From positions 3,320,345-3,384,344 of the forward strand of contig CM035361.1 in NCBI GenBank assembly GCA_020137815.1: a stretch of 64,000 nt of DNA, in the 5' to 3' direction. Numbering within the stretch: position 1 is the stretch's first letter; the number at the start of each line of letters is the position of its first letter. The notes under the pieces are model-generated. The model had not been told where the DNA came from, ran no database searches, and saw only the letters and a program-made list of their open reading frames with translations. Position numbers and translations under genes: made by a program. Origin of the DNA: Hormiphora californensis (Eukaryota > Ctenophora > Tentaculata > Cydippida > Pleurobrachiidae). Shown in pieces: positions 29,948-48,000 of the stretch.

Positions 29948-31353
29948 CCTGCCTTTATTTCACACCAGGAAATAGCAAACCAAGATTGATCAGAATTTAT
30001 CCACTTCACCGTAATCAGCAGGTAGAGAAAGAAGAGGAGAAGTACGCTTAGTCTCTCCAGTTTCTCCATTACTCCTTAGTAAAATGATCAGAATCTGGGA
30101 AATGACAGTTCTTGGAACATCCAAGAACTGTCAAGAGATGCAGGTAATTGATTTCACAGATCTACCACAAATTGTACAAACACGATCTCATAACTCTGAT
30201 GAGAACAAATCGCAGTTTAATAATCGTCCAATCAGCATAAAACAAGCGCTAAAGCTAGCCATGCCGTCTCCTACCAACAATCAATCCTTGTTTAACATTC
30301 AAAGGTATAAAACTACCAAGATGGTATGATATAAAACTACCAACATCAAAGATCAACAAGCCCAATTACAACCCGAGCTGTTATATATAAGTGAGCTGCC
30401 CTACACCTACAATATGTTGGTATGAAAACAGGGGCTACCAACAATCGGAGGTGAGGCTTCCTACCTAGAACATGGTGGTATAATGTGAGGCCCTACTCCC
30501 CAACTATACGGTGGTATAAAAAGTACCCAGTAACGACACCAGGAAAGTCATTAATGAATTCACTGCATCACGTGCGGGGAGTACCCAAAAGCACACGTTA
30601 CTAACAAGCTGCTGCACCCTCGCAAGTACCAAGTGACAAAATACTTGACATTGTAATATTATACATTGTTTAGGAGGGGAAGTAAAAAATGAATACGTAT
30701 TTTGAACTTTGAAGATCCGGACTTCGGTATAGATGCTAGGAGCAGTTACTCAATTAGTGCCGGCCGTCGGGTCTATAATACAGGCTGAGTAGGTAACGAT
30801 CTAATTGCCTATTTAGTTCATCTCCTATCATGGTAGCACAGGCATGGTATATCAGTTGAAAACGTGTGGCAGACTCCATATCAGAAAAAATAACAGCGGT
30901 GATTTCGCGGTCTACACATAATCGATCTGATCTGAACCGCAGAGACTATGGCAATTATGTGCCAGTGGCAGAGATGTGGCGGCACACAATAGAAACACAT
31001 ATTGAACAGCAGGAACATGTCAACACAATGAGGGAATGAACAACACATGCTTTATAGTAGGATTAAAATCGTTTATAGAAGGATTAAGGAATGTTAAGAC
31101 TGCAAACTCAACAGTAACCTGCATTTCAAAAAACAAGACAGCAAAGTTTCGATGGAATTGGTTTTTATATAGGCAGATGTTAAAATTATATACATGCATA
31201 TATTTTTAAACAGTTGATGGCCGGAATTAAACTAAAAGAATTGCAACTTATAACTATATAACGACCTATCAAATAATACCTTCATTTGTGTAATTTATTT
31301 CCTGCAATAAAATCATAGTCGCAGTTGTCCATATACTACTATCAACTACATAC

Positions 31354-37012
<5,659 letters not shown>

Positions 37013-37399
37013 CTGGACGAGAAATTGGGACAAATTAGGCAAAGAGAGTTGTACCATGAATAATGCATAAAAAGTACAGTTTAGAGCACAATTACAATTT
37101 TCCAGCCTAATAAACTGAACAATACAGCTGAAGAATAAAATGACAGTGGTTTCATGAGTTTCATACTGCAGTACGCGTTCAATACAGACTACTACATATT
37201 GTAATATATATATGGACTAAAGCTATAGTACTAGAGCCCAGGTCACCTCAATGTAATGATATATACATGGCCTATTGCATGGATATTAAAGTCAACATGC
37301 GCAATAACATATTAAACACGTGCTTTATATCACAGTAATACCAGACCAGACATTGTTGTATTACCTTTAGTTACTTTTAGTTACGTAATTAGTGTGAAC

Positions 37400-37565
37400 C
37401 AAGAACTGGACTGCATGAACTTTCCTGTGAACTGCATGAACTATTCTGTATGAACTACATGAACTATCATGTAAAGTGTGAACTTTCCTGTGAACTACAT
37501 GAACTATTCTGCATGAACTGAACTGTGAACTAAGAACTATTCTGTGAAGTGTATGAACTGACGTA
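37400..37565. repeat. Degenerate TGAACTACATGAACTATTCTG tandem array
   Basis: Seven or so diverged copies of 'tgaactacatgaactatt' with 'ctgtgaac' linkers. Flanking 37013-37400 and 37565-37995 show no gene. Confidence 0.8.
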
Positions 37566-38504
37566 TGAAGTGTAAATTCCTTGGCCTGTAACGAACCAGA
37601 TTAATAAAAGACGTATTAGCAAAAAAATTGTCAATGTTTGGATATATAAATGTATGTTTTCAAGCAGACACACAGACAACAAGACACGCAGACAACACGA
37701 ATCTGTTCTGCTAGACCAGTATGCAAGGAACTAGTAGGTTAGAAAAGTGCTTAGTACGTAGGATAGAGAATATGGATTTTGATCTTGCCGCTGCCCAACA
37801 ATTAGAGCTGCAAGCACGTGCAACGAATGGGCCGGGTGATACCTCATACCTCATACAATCATGGGGCTAGATACATTATAAACATATCTGCATGTATGGC
37901 GTATGCAAAAGCATTTCCGTGCTAAACAGAAGTAGAACAAAAGAACAGAAGGTGAAGTACGTGGCGAAGTACGTGCTCTATAATCATAATAGAGGACCTC
38001 TATTACAATACTGCCGTTAACCTGTAAAAGGACGTAACTACACTTGTATTTCTAATGTATAAGGTCACGTGACTGCACTCTGCAGTTAGGTCCTTCTACA
38101 TGAAATCCAACACACCTTCGTGATTTTCTTGTAAAGGGACGTAACTGCAAGGTCACGTGATTGCTGTAGTCACGTGACATTTCAGCAGTTAGGTCTTTCT
38201 ACATGAAATCCAACACACCTCGAGATTTTCATGTAAAGGGACGTAACTGCAAGGTCACGTGACCGCAGTTAGGCCCTTTTACAAGAAAACCAGCATACCT
38301 TTCTGATTTTCGTGTAAAGGGACGTAACTGTACACTCGATCCAATTAAATCCATAACACGAGGCTGTTATATTTCACATTGAGTACCTTCACGGTTCACC
38401 TTGTAAGAAAATGCCAAAGAATTTCTCGGGGAAAGACAGCTTAGGACAGGTAAATGATAGCGAGGAACAGCTAGCTTAAATGAGTGGTATGATTGCTTCA
38501 TGTC

Positions 38505-38552
<48 letters not shown>

Positions 38553-38637
38553 TTGCCGTTGCTGCGAGTTGATTTTTATCGCTCTGATTGTTATCTCTGT
38601 TTGCAACTGACCCACCGTTTGAGGATCACCGTTATTT

Positions 38638-39499
38638 CATGATGACGTTGCACAACGTCCCTGAAAAGGTTACCCACTTTATAAACCGTCTCATTACCCA
38701 GAGGCCCCCTACTGCATCGCCATCTAACAAGTATTCTTCGGATGAGATAGGAAGAGGATTGCATGTTGCTGATATCACTCCTGAGATGTTAAGTGGTAGG
38801 AAGTATTCGAAGAAAGGCTTAGCATTGTGTTTGTCGGAGGCATGCAAGTTACTAGTTGATCTTTCAGTCCCCAAGGGGAGTACTACCCCTAGTTCAAGTA
38901 CTACTCCGAGTAGGAGTCATCCACCTGAGGAATGGTGGCATTGTAAAGATGATGATAAGATCATTCTACATGAGGAACTAGCTGAGGCCCACCGAAAGGT
39001 GATTGATCTTCAGGATCAAGTCATCAAGTTGAAGGACGAGATTAGAAACGTGGAGACCGCTGCAGTTACCAAGACTGTTCAACGTGATCTGAAGAGCTAC
39101 TCAGCTATGCTCAGTCAGAACTGTGCAGCAGCTCTTGCTCCTATTAGGATCCAGCGGGCTGTCATCAAGGCATCTGTCCCGAAACCTGAGGAGGAGGACC
39201 GAAACAGTAATCTGATAGTATTTGGACTGCCGGAGGAACCTGCTGGAGTGACGGTTGACACCACTGTCGCGTCTTTGTTGGAGGAACTGGACGAGAAGCC
39301 CCCGATGAACAATTGTATGAGGTTGGGTACTCTAGCTGAGGGCAAGGTGAGGCCAGTGAAAGTGTCTTTAGAGTCTAGAGACAGTCTCCTTGTTTTATTG
39401 AGAAAGGCAAGTGTGCTGAGAAACAGTGAGAACTATAGAGAGTGTATCTTGAGCCTGAATCGTAGTTATGAGGAGAGAGTTGAGAGGAGAAGAGCGTGA
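38638..39499 (+). CDS. ORF1-like protein of a non-LTR retrotransposon (decayed at the 3' end)
   Basis: The frame is open from 38588 by a TTG, with the first ATGs at 38638/38641. It encodes about 287 residues. An N-terminal Ser/Thr-Pro-rich part with EEWWHCKDDDK is followed by a helical, coiled-coil-like stretch (LAEAHRKVIDLQDQVIKLKD), then an RRM-like domain: DRNSNLIVFGLPEEPAG, NCMRLGTLAEGKVRPVKVSL, LLRKASVLR and LNRSYEERVERRR. This order and the IVFGLPE...RPVKV...ERVERR signature are those of ORF1p-like proteins of L1/L2/CR1-type LINEs, which bind RNA as trimers or oligomers. The frame stops at TGA (39497-39499), but the family pattern resumes in the next frame (LNELRQAHPERS), so a frameshift is present. 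No ORF2 follows in this orientation. It sits inside the inverted-repeat element at 37996-42494. Confidence 0.72.
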
Positions 39500-39735
39500 A
39501 GACTCTGAATGAGCTGAGACAGGCGCATCCCGAGAGAAGTATGTTTTAAGGAAAGGTGTAATTGAAAGCATCTGAACTCATTAATTTGCCCCACAAGCTT
39601 GTGGAGATCCTTTTCCGTTTTAAATGTTTTCACTGACTTGATTTGATCTCTTCGCACGGGGCGGGACCCAGTGTGTTTGTCATTTATTTGATTTACATTG
39701 CTGTTCGTCCACCATCAAATTTTTCAATCCAAATC

Positions 39736-39781
<46 letters not shown>

Positions 39782-40203
39782 GAGAGACAGAGACAGAGCT
39801 GAGACAGGACAGAGACAGAGACATGAGAGATGGAGATAGCTCAGAGAGAGGAAAACAGAGCAGGAAGAGGAAAAGAGAGAGGAGAGAGAGAGAGAGAAGA
39901 GAGAAGTTGAAGAGGACGAGAGAGGAGAAAGCAATCCACCCGACGGCTATGGTGGATAGACGAGACAGAGAACGGGGAGACAGAGATGAGCGAGACGAGA
40001 GAAGAGAGAGAAAAGATGCCCCTCTCACATGTCCCATATAACGGCCAGTTCCCAGCCGATGAGAGAAAAAAAGAGAATTAAAATATTTGGGAGGAGCGCA
40101 CAGAGTATGGAGTGATCATGTCCATAAGTGGGAAGAGTGTGAAAGAGAGAGACGTTCAAGAGATCACTGAAAGCTGGACAAAAACTGAAATACAGAGACA
40201 GAG

Positions 40204-41005
40204 CAAAAACCACTGTAACCAAATTGATACTCGAATCACGAGCACAAACTTTGAGAGGTCGACAGTCTCCTAAATTGGGCATAAATTGGTAATGCCCTAT
40301 TCACTTTCACTGGAAATTAGGCATCTTTGCCACTAATTTGGATACGCTGATCACATGCAACTTTCCAAGTGCCCAAGATTCGGATAAGCCCTAGCAGAGC
40401 ATTAAGTCAATTGATCCATTTTCTATTAGACACTTTCCCGACCCGTAAAATTTGTCCGAATCTTAATTCTCATATCAAGCGTAAATACCACTGTACCCAA
40501 CTAATTTTTATCTGAACACGTAAATAGTTTCAAATCCTTTGAGGCGGGGGAAAATGTCCTAATTGGGCATAAAATTGGGTTAATTTACCTAATTCAACTT
40601 GAAACCCCGGGGGAAGCCGGGGAGGGGACTTTTTCGACTAATTTTGATACGCTGAATCACATAAGCAACTTTTCCAAGTCCCCAGAGGTCGGGAAATGCC
40701 CTAATTGAGCAATTAAGGTCAATTAGATCCAATTATACTCAATTAGGACACTTTCCCGACCTCTGGGGTCGTGGAAAAGTTGTTTATGTGATTCAGCGTA
40801 TCATAATTAGTCGGAAAAGTGCCCTCAGATAAGCGTCTATTATTTCCAGGTGACAAGTTTTAAGTGGGGTCAATTAGACCCAATTATGCCCAATTAGAAC
40901 ACTTTCCTGACCTCTGACGGATTTGAAAACTAGCTTACGTGATTCAGAGTATCAAAATTAGTCGGGTACAGTGGTTTTTGCTGATATGAATAAGTTTCAG
41001 TTTTT
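40204..41005. repeat. Internal foldback with repeated AATTAGG/CCTAATT motifs
   Basis: 'agcaaaaaccactgta' at the left pairs with 'tacagtggtttttgct' at the right. Several inner segments ('gatacgctgaatcacata', 'gacctctggggtcg') occur in both orientations. It is nested in the larger inverted-repeat element. Confidence 0.65.
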
Positions 41006-41728
41006 ACTGTCCAAGCTTGACTTGATCAAAATCTTGTCCACGCATGGACATGATCACGCATGAACAGTCTGTGCGCGCCCTTAGGTACCACCTTACCTCT
41101 CAAAGCTGCACCCCTGTTGGATTACAAGCTAGCTGGCTTCAATTTTTCCATTGAGTCGGTATAGAAATACCTCAATACGTCTAATTGAGTCGGATTGTGT
41201 GAATGTAGGGAGGGCCCAATATGTAAAAAAAGAGAGCGAAGCGATTGTGATTGGGTTGCTCTATCTGTAATCTGGATATACTTCGATGTCACATATGTAA
41301 TATGTAATATGTACAATGTAGTGATTTTGAGTTAGACGTGGGGGCGAACCTGGACAAAAGTGGTCGCCCCACCCCTATTCCTACACCCCTGGCGCCAAGT
41401 AGGGTACACTTTTGAGAGAAGTGGCACCCAAGAGACTAGAGAGAGAAAGACAGGGAGAGGGAGTATGGGGAGGTGGGAAATTGAAGTACCTACAATAATA
41501 ATACCAGTTTCAACTGGATGGCAAACTTCACCTCACATAGGTACATATAGCCGCTCATACACACACATCACATCACCCAGGACGGGGAACGGGAGCTCCA
41601 TTGCACCCACCCCTTACTGGCTCATAGAAGAAGAAGATAATACCGGGGTTACTGAGAACTTAGCATTGGAAATATTGTCACCATTGGTTTCGTACACATT
41701 TATCAAATATCAATACAATACATTTTTG

Positions 41729-41769
41729 TGAGAGAGAGAGGGAAAGGGAGAGAGAAAGAGAGAAGGGAG

Positions 41770-41806
<37 letters not shown>

Positions 41807-41970
41807 TGAGAGAGATGAGACGAGAGATGAGCGAGGAGAGAGAGAGGAGGGAGAGAGAGAGGAGAGAGAGAGAGATCGGGAGAGAGAGAGAGAGAGATGA
41901 GAGAGAGAGGAGAGGGAGAGAGATGAGAGAGAGAGGAGAGAGAGAGAGAGAGAGAGAGAAGAGAGAGATG
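41729..41970. repeat. Degenerate (GA)n microsatellite
   Basis: GA-rich tract with 'gatgagacgaga' and 'gatcgggag' interruptions. Frames across it are Arg/Glu or Leu/Ser runs only. A similar degenerate tract with CT flank is at 39739-40000. Confidence 0.92.
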
Positions 41971-42494
41971 AAGCGACCATATCATATGAGTGATATGGTC
42001 ACTTCATCTCTCTCTTCGTCATTAAAGCTAGCTGTTCCTCGCTTACAAGTCCTGAGCTGTCTTTCCCCGAGCAACTCTTTGGCATTTTCTTACAAGGTGA
42101 ACCGTGAAGGTACTCAATGTGAAATATAACAGCCTCGTGTTATGGATTTAATTGGATCGAGTGTACAGTTACGTCCCTTTACACGAAAATCAGAAAGGTG
42201 TGCTGGTTTTCTTGTAAAAGGGCCTAACTGCAGTCACGTGACCTTGCAGTTACGTCCCTTTACATGAAAATCTCGAGGTGTGTTGGATTTCATGTAGAAG
42301 AACCTAACTGCTGAAATGTCACGTGACTACAGCAATCACGTGACCTTGCAGTTACGTCCCTTTACATGAAAATCACGAAGGTGTGTTGGATTTCATGTAG
42401 AAAGACCTAACTGCAGACTACAGTCACGTGACCTTATACATTAGAAATACAAGTGTAGTTACGTCCTTTTACAGGTTAACGGCAGAATAGAGGT

Positions 42495-45064
42495 GGAGTG
42501 CAGGGCGTTGTCTAGTTGTGTTACAAAACAGCTGGAACAAAAAGAAACCTCAGTGATGCAGATCTCGTAATGCTCTGCTCCTGATATTTATCTAATAAAA
42601 GTTAAACAAAGGTGGTTTGTTGGTACATATATAATACAACAATTGTTTCATATATGTCATATATCCCACTATCCCATGAGAAGACAGCAATCATAAGAAG
42701 ATAAAGTATAAGATATCACTATTATCTTTCGTTAACACTCGTGTTTTAATTTGCTAAAGTATAAGATATGTATCTCAGTTGTTCACACTCATGAGAGTAT
42801 GAATGAGTATGAATAATTAAACTACATATATAAAGGGTTCGGCAGGCTTCATTTATTTTGGTTGGCACTAAAAATATGGATAAAATTATATGTCTTTTGA
42901 AAATGCCGGATCTTTAGATAGTTTGACAGTGCAAAATGGACCGAGATTTCTCCTAATTACGAATGACATGATCCGATCCTCGTTTCTACTTAAATAATAA
43001 ATCCATTTCGAGAACTGTCTATATCATCTTATACTCGGCCTTAAAGGCAATTATAAATGCCTTGGGAAATGGACAGACAGATATATTCGAATATTATATA
43101 CTTCTTCAGAGTATTTTCTTAAGAGTTCGTTGATCGTTCTGCTATTTGCAGAACTAATGGCGGGATATATTACAACGAAATAATACAGCTGGGATATATT
43201 ACTCCAGTTACTAAACTCCTACAACTTCTACTATAGAGCCTGCCTATATCAGGAAAGATGAAGAATTGACAATTCTGAATTGTAATCGAGGGTTGGATTT
43301 ATGACATGGATCAGGCTCCATTTATTGAAGAGGCAAGTTGATACCCTTCAGGACCATACACTCCGTTAACACTAATTATTGGAATACTGCAAAAATAATA
43401 ATGCCCAATATATAACGATCTCTCTTAAACTACACGGCTACTATAAGAACTGCAATAGGTTGACAGACATGCTATAACAGATATATGATATGGAATAAAG
43501 ACCTAGGAAGGATCAGGAGAGAGAATGTTTCTCTCTATGAGGGTTGTTACTCAACAATATGAAGGCGTAGCTTATATAGGACTGAAGAGCTTGGGATAAA
43601 AAGAAAGATAGGATATGTAGTCCAAAATGCAGACTGATGCATTAATGTTATATTTGGTGGAGAAGCATTTTTAGGGCGTTTCAAAAAATCTTTTTTTCGC
43701 CTTCTTCCCGTCAAAGGCAGAATCTATTTCATCACCTTTTTACAAGTATGTCTATTTCGCTCAGGCTCCTTTGCCTTTTTTAAGCTGATAAATAATCGTG
43801 AATCGTCCTAGAACAGGATTGTGAAGACTGATATTTACTGAATTATTTTTGTTGTGGGGCACGAAAGAGAGGGGGACGGTCATGCGACTACAGTGTGCTC
43901 AGATCGGGCCGGCGCAGTTAGGTTATCCTTTTTCGAGAAAAAATGTGGTCTTATAAACACTTTCTACACCTCAAAGAACACAGCTATTATTGAAATCGAT
44001 CTCCCCCGCGGTAGGCTTGTGTGTCGCTACTTAAAAACTCGTTATAACACTTATATGTATAACAGTTTAACAATACAGAAAGAGAGAGAGAGAGATAGAG
44101 GGAGAGATAGGATAGTTATATTTAAGCAGTCTCAATGTTTAGGCTTAGCTTAGGCTCATGTTTAGGCTCCAACTGCTGCATCTTACTAATAACTGTTACA
44201 ATTCGCAGAAAGAGAGAGAGAGAGAGAAAGCGAGAGAGATAGTTAGGTTTTAGCATACTGATCCCGTTTAGGCTAAAACTGCTAATTACTGTCACATGAC
44301 ACAGAGAGAAAGAAGAAAAGCCTAATTTCAAGTCACGTTACATAGTTTTGCTTTTTGGCCAGGCATATTACCGCACAGCTGAGTCATTTGCCTACTTCTG
44401 TGTTAATGCAGGTTGGTTGGTGATACTAAGCAGACATTCTACCAAGCTCTTTGAGTGGTGTAAGACGCTCAAACTGCTTTTGCAATGCATGGGTTATTTA
44501 GGCTACTAAACTCCTAGTAGTGACTGGACAGTCTTTTGGTATTAGGCTGCAACATTGTAAGTACATAAATTACAAAAGGTTTGCATATGTATCCTTCTAC
44601 TTTTACTCTATCTCCATCTCGCTCTCTCAGACCCTCTCCTTTCCCATTTTCTCTCTCCTGATCATTTCCCTCATTTCCCCCTGACCTGTGTTTGTAAACA
44701 CGTACTGCACGTGCAGCTGCTGTTATAGATGGCCCATAACACAGAACACTGCTTTTCAGAATAAAAGGCTAGAGGAGGTTAGCAGCAGATGAAGATTGGA
44801 AAATGAAGAGAGCTACCACGTTATAGAGCTACAAAGACAGATTAAAATTGAAATATATACGTAGTGTAGGGACAACCAGTGTATTAGTATAAAAGCTGTA
44901 TAAAAGACTGGACTGCAATCTGATCAAAAGGATGATTTACAGTTTACATGTAGATTATTACATGTGTAATCACACTGATCAAGTCCCCTTCTTCACAAAG
45001 CAGCAACAGAAGAAGAAGTAGAAGGTCCTTCAGCAGCAGCTGCAGAAATCAATACAACTGTTAT
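42495..45064. other. No gene recognised
   Basis: AT-rich sequence with short GA tracts at 44078-44110 and 44213-44242. The two GA tracts are flanked by similar 'tttaggct' phrases, suggesting a diverged local duplication. A 99-codon frame at 43854-44153 runs into the GA tract and has no splice or homology support. Confidence 0.5.
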
Positions 45065-48000
45065 TACCGCGTGGGCCAATAAAAAGGGAGGGTCTTAAAT
45101 CTTAGATTTCTCCGGCACCTTAATTCCAATGGTTCTGAAATTTTGACACAATGTTGTTGAGCTTATGCCAAATATTTGTACAGAGTTTCAAGTCCAAAGA
45201 TGCAGAAATTCATTAATGAACCTAAATTCCTGTTTTTTCAGTTAATTGAAGGTTTTCCCTTGTTCCAAGTCGATTTGGATCGCTAAATTGCAGCCAGTCA
45301 ATAGTGTTAACATTTATCAATGGCAATATGAAATTTCATTGAAAATGAATAAAGTTTAGTGGGTGAAATTAATGAATTAAAAATGATCATTTTTTCAAAA
45401 AATATATTTTCGCTGAAAATGAGAGATTTGAACTGTAGATATGAAATTAAAACCTAACTGGGATATGATTTAATCATTTAAGTTCATTCTGGTATGAAAA
45501 ACTGTTAAATTTAAAAAATTATTCTTTTTAAATTTTCGATTTTTCTCCAATTTTTCGTTAATAACTGCATAAATTTACATTTAACCGATAGTTCATTGAC
45601 AAACCGTTAGTTGAGACATTAGTAAATCGGGTAATATACCAATTCTTGGTGTTCGAAGGAAATAGCGCTAATTAGCGGTTTTAATAGCGCTAATTAGCGC
45701 TAATTAGCGCTAATTAGCGATAGCGCTATTTATCGATAGCGCTAATAGCGCTAATAATAGCGCTATTTCACAAAATAGCGCTATTTTTGACCGCTAATTA
45801 GCGCTAATTAGCGATCAAAAATAGCGGTAATTAGCGGTAGCGCTATTTTAGCGCTTTTTGTAACCGCTAATCGGGCAATTTTTCTAAAAAAATAGCGCTA
45901 TTAACACTTACAAAAATAGCGCTAATCAGCGCTAATTAGCGCTAATTAGCGCTATTAACATTCTCAATTAATTTTGTTCGAACCGCTAATTAGCGCTATT
46001 TCCAATTTCATCAAAATATAGAAAACGCTATGATTGGATAATGTATGTCACGTGACAAAAATCCTGTCATGTGACGAAAAATAGCGCTAATTAGCGCTAT
46101 TTTTATAATCGCTAATTAGCGCTAATTAGCGCTAATTAGCGCTATTATCAACCTAAACATTTATTATTTTGTTAATAGCGCTAGTTAGCACTAATTAGCG
46201 CTATTAATATTTTGCAAATAGCGCTAGTTAGCGCTAATAAGCGCTAATAAGCGCTAACTAGCGCTATTTGCATATTATTAATAGCGCTAATTAGCGCTTA
46301 TTAGCGCTAATACCAACTTAAACATTTCCTATTTTATTAATAGCGCTAATTAGCGCTAATTAGCGCTATTAATATTTTGCAAATAGCGCTAATAGCGCTA
46401 ATTAGCGCCAATTAGCGCTAATTAGCGCTATTTGCAAATATTAATAGCGCTAAATAGCGCTAATTAGCGCTATTATTAACTTAAACATTGATTATTTTAT
46501 TAATAGCGCTTATAAGCACTAATTAGCGCTATTAATATTTTGCAAATAGCGCTAATTAGCGCTAATAAGCGCTAATTAGCGCTAATAAGCGCTAATAAGC
46601 GCTAATTAGCGCTAATTAGCGCAATTTGCATATTATAAATAGCGCTAATTAGCGCTATTTAGCGATATTATCAACTTAAACATTTACTATTTTATTAATA
46701 GCGCTAATTAGCGCTAGTTAGCGCTATTAATATTTTGCAAATAGCGCTTATTAGCGCTAATAAGCGATAATAAGCGCAAATTAGCGCTATTTGGAATATA
46801 TTAATAGCGCTAATTAGCGCTAATTAGCGCTATTATCAACTTAAACGTTTATAATTTTATTAATAGCGCTAATAAGCGCTTATTAGCGCTATTAATATTT
46901 TTCAAATAGCGCTAGTTAGCGCTTATTAGCGCTAAGTAGCGCTACTTACAAAACATTAAAAGCGCTAATTAGCGCTAATTAGCGCTATTATCAACTTAAA
47001 TGTTGACTATTTTATTAATAGCGCTAATAAGCGCTTATTAGCGCTATTAATATTTTGCTAATAAGTGCTAATTAGCGCTATTTGCAAATTATAAATAGCG
47101 CTAATTAGCGCTAATTAGCGCTATTAGTAAAATAATCAACGTTTAAGTTGATAAAAGCGCTAATTAGCGCTAATTAGCGCTATTATAATTTTGCAAATAG
47201 CGCTTATTAGCGCTAATAAGCGCTAATTAGCGCTAATTAGCGCTATTTGGAATTTATTAATAGCGCTAATTAGCGCTAATTAGCGTTATTATCAACTTAA
47301 ACGTTGATTATTTTATTAATAGCGCTAATAAGCGCTAATTAGCGCTATTAATATTTTGCAAATAGCGCTAATAAGCGCTAATTAGCGCCAATTAGCGCTA
47401 ATTAGCGCTATTTGCAAATTATTAATAGCGCTAATTAGCGCTTATTAGCGCTATTATTAACTTTAACATTTACTATTTTATTAATAGCGCTAATTAGCGC
47501 TAATTAGCGCTATTAATATCTTGCAAATAGCGCTTATTAGCGCTAATAAGCGCTATTTAGCGCTAATTAGCGCTATTTGGAATATATTAATAGCGCTAAT
47601 TAGCGCTAATTAGCGCTATTATCAACTTAAAAGTTTATTATTTTATTAATAGCGCTAATAAGCGCTAATTAGCGCTATTAATATTTTGCAAATAGCGCTA
47701 TAGCTAATAGCGCCAATTAGCGCTAATTAGGGCTATTTGCAAATTATTAATAGCGCTAATTAGCGCTAATTAGCGCTATTATTAACTTTAACATTTACTA
47801 TTTTATTAATAGCGCTAATTAGCGCTAATTAGCGCTATTAATATTTTGCAAATAGCGCTTATTAGCGCTAATAAGCGCTATTTAGCGCTAATTAGCGCTA
47901 TTTGGAATATATTAATAGCGCTAATTAGCGCTAGTTAGCGCTATTATCAACTTAAAAGTTTATTATTTTATTAATAGCGCTAATAAGCGCTAATTAGCGC

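Larger units (their letters stand above)
37996..42494. mobile_element. 4.5 kb element with about 0.5 kb inverted repeats enclosing a LINE ORF1 relic
   Basis: The left arm (37996 to about 38500) is mirrored by the right arm (about 42000-42494). The outer edges are 'acctctatt...ctgccgttaacctg' and its complement. Each arm carries three subterminal repeats combining 'gttacgtccctttacatgaa', 'ggtgtgttggatttcatgta' and 'tcacgtgac' boxes. The interior holds an ORF1-like frame (38638-39499), a foldback (about 40204-41005) and GA/CT microsatellites. No transposase was seen and no target duplication is clear. Long arms with repeated subterminal motifs are typical of foldback-type DNA elements (established for that group). 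The gene content is unusual. Confidence 0.8.

Noticed and set aside
30103-30131. Perfect short hairpin 'gacagttcttgga...tccaagaactgtc', considered as a microRNA precursor
   Set aside because: The stem is 13 bp with a 3-nt loop, too short for a microRNA precursor.
43854-44153. 99-codon plus-strand frame
   Set aside because: Ends in a GA microsatellite, has no homology I recognise and no flanking splice signals.
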